Assembly (NCBI GenBank): GCA_002082245.2
Contig: NBTC02000002.1
Coordinates: 3,472,001-3,536,000, forward strand
From: Yersinia enterocolitica
Lineage (GTDB): Bacteria > Pseudomonadota > Gammaproteobacteria > Enterobacterales > Enterobacteriaceae
Direction of reading: 5' to 3'
Length of the DNA: 64,000 nt
Shown here in pieces: positions 62,200-64,000 of the stretch. Positions within the stretch are counted from its first letter, which is position 1; every line of letters begins with the position of its first letter. Both the position numbers and the translations under genes were made by a program. Below the pieces are notes generated by a model. It saw only the letters and a program-made list of their open reading frames with translations. It did no database searches and was not told the DNA's origin.

Positions 62200-63228
62200 C
62201 TAGCGTTTAGGCGCAGCAGTACTTTCCCTGACAATTAACTCGGTGTCTAACAACCGGGAGCCACTTTGTACTGAATGCCCTTGTAGCTGCTCAAGTAATA
62301 GTAACATGGCTTGCTGACCAATTTGATAACGTGGTTGAGCCACGGTGGTCAAAGGGGGATCACAATACTGTGACAACTTCAGATCGTCAAAGCCTACCAG
62401 CGAGACATCCTGCGGGATACGTAGTCCCATTCTCTTTGCCTGCCACATCGCGCCTATCGCCATCACATCATTGTGACAAAATATTGCTGTTGGGGGATGA
62501 GGTAATGCCATCAGCACCGCAAAGGTTTCTGCGCCAGCTTCATAGCTAAAGTCACCGCGCATAATATAGTCACTGTCGACAGCGATACCATTACGACGCA
62601 GTGCCTGAATATAGCCCTGGAGCCGATAATGACTTAGCGGCAAACTTTCCGGCCCGGCAACACAGGCAATACGTTTGTGCCCCAATTCATGTAGATAATT
62701 AACCGCTTCATAAGCGGCAGTCAGATTATCGATATGTACCGTTGGCAGTTCCAGTTCAGGAGCGAACTCGTTTGCCATCACCATTGGCGGCAAATTGCGC
62801 TGCTCTTCTTTGCTGGCATCAAAAGGCAGATTGGAACCTAACAACAACATGCCATCAATTTGCTTGGTAATGATCAGGTTAACGAAGCTACGCTCTTGCT
62901 GGGTTTGTTGTGCGCAATCGCCAATTAAGATCAGATAACCTTGCTGGGCTGCCGCATACTCAATCCCTTGAATGATATCAGCAAAAAACGGGTCACTAAT
63001 ATCCGGTACAATAACCAGAATCGTGCGCGATTCATTACGTTTAATATTGCGGGACAAAGCATGAGGAGAATAACCCACCGCCAGAACAGCTTGCTCCACT
63101 TTTTGCCGGGTTACTGTTGACACTTTTTCCGGGTTCATCAGTGCGCGTGACACCGTCGCAGTTGAAACACCTGCCATTTCAGCAACGTCTTTCATGGTAG
63201 CCATCGTGAATTCTTTCTTATGTTCCAA
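62200..63228 (-). CDS. cytR: transcriptional repressor CytR
   Basis: A 342-residue LacI-family repressor of nucleoside uptake and catabolism that acts together with CRP. The DNA-binding helix-turn-helix is ATMKDVAEMAGVSTATVSRAL with hinge helix; the periplasmic-binding-protein-like body has ILVIVPDISDPFFADIIQG. I use a TTG start (63228), which has AGGAG seven bases upstream and gives an N-terminus of the same length as E. coli CytR; the first ATG would start at MATMKDV. It is downstream of priA and upstream of ftsN, as in E. coli. Confidence 0.94.
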   Translation of the reverse strand: MEHKKEFTMATMKDVAEMAGVSTATVSRALMNPEKVSTVTRQKVEQAVLAVGYSPHALSRNIKRNESRTILVIVPDISDPFFADIIQGIEYAAAQQGYLILIGDCAQQTQQERSFVNLIITKQIDGMLLLGSNLPFDASKEEQRNLPPMVMANEFAPELELPTVHIDNLTAAYEAVNYLHELGHKRIACVAGPESLPLSHYRLQGYIQALRRNGIAVDSDYIMRGDFSYEAGAETFAVLMALPHPPTAIFCHNDVMAIGAMWQAKRMGLRIPQDVSLVGFDDLKLSQYCDPPLTTVAQPRYQIGQQAMLLLLEQLQGHSVQSGSRLLDTELIVRESTAAPKR

Positions 63229-63473
63229 CGCCTTTCTCCTTGCTCTGGCTCCGAGCCAGCACTGATGCTTAATGCAGGCTTTCCGTCATTCTATACAGAT
63301 AGTGGGGGTAATTTGTTACCTAATTTGCATAAAAAGTGTGACATAAGTAGGTTTTTTCGAACTGGCTCGCAGAAAGCGGGGTAATCGATTGCTTTGTGGC
63401 ACAGATCAAACAATAAATTCCCCAAGTGAAAGAGAGAGTACTCAACGTTATTGGCATTAATTAAGGCGGGGAA

Positions 63474-64000
<527 letters not shown>

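Overview
The window is a chromosomal segment of an enterobacterium, most likely a Yersinia of the enterocolitica group. The reasons are the protein sequences and gene order (hldD-waaF-waaC, waaA-waaE-coaD, kbl-tdh, an intact rph), the many 127-bp ERIC repeats, and an IS110/IS1111-type element of the size of IS1328. Species assignment is inference; no search could be run.

Layout. 1-5140: the integrase end of a P4-like integrated element (Icd-like gene fragment, YlcI/YnfO-like small protein, repeat-rich leader with a terminator, AntA antirepressor, hypothetical genes, AlpA, tyrosine integrase with its palindromic arm sites). 5248-18854: conserved core, comprising yicC / rph-pyrE / slmA / dut-coaBC / radC / rpmB-rpmG-mutM / coaD-waaE-waaA / waaC-waaF-hldD, that is RNA processing, nucleotide and CoA synthesis, DNA repair, and LPS inner core synthesis. 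19098-29275: kbl-tdh (threonine catabolism), yibQ-envC-gpmI (envelope and amidase activation, glycolysis), yibN-grxC-secB-gpsA-cysE. 29447-37596: trmL, ada, the Cpx envelope stress module (cpxA-cpxR divergent from cpxP with its 3' sRNA CpxQ), fieF, pfkA, sbp.

Accessory loci. 37806-40189 holds a papain-fold toxin/effector gene (NC..C, H, DAQ) split by an IS1202/ISNCY-type insertion sequence exactly before its catalytic Asp codon; removing the IS and one 5-bp duplication restores a 281-codon frame. 43493-49482 holds a 1645-residue Rhs/YD-repeat protein ending in a cholera-toxin-A-like ADP-ribosyltransferase domain, preceded by an unrecognised 311-residue gene and followed upstream by an IS1111-type element (49814-51169) with a structured non-coding end that could encode its bridge/seek RNA.

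The right end returns to core genes: tpiA, yiiQ, yiiR, fpr (around the toxin loci), emrD, glpX, glpK-glpF, zapB, rraA, menA, hslV-hslU (with a sigma-32-type promoter overlapping the ftsN stop codon), ftsN, cytR, and the 3' part of priA running off the window. No tRNA, rRNA or CRISPR array was seen.
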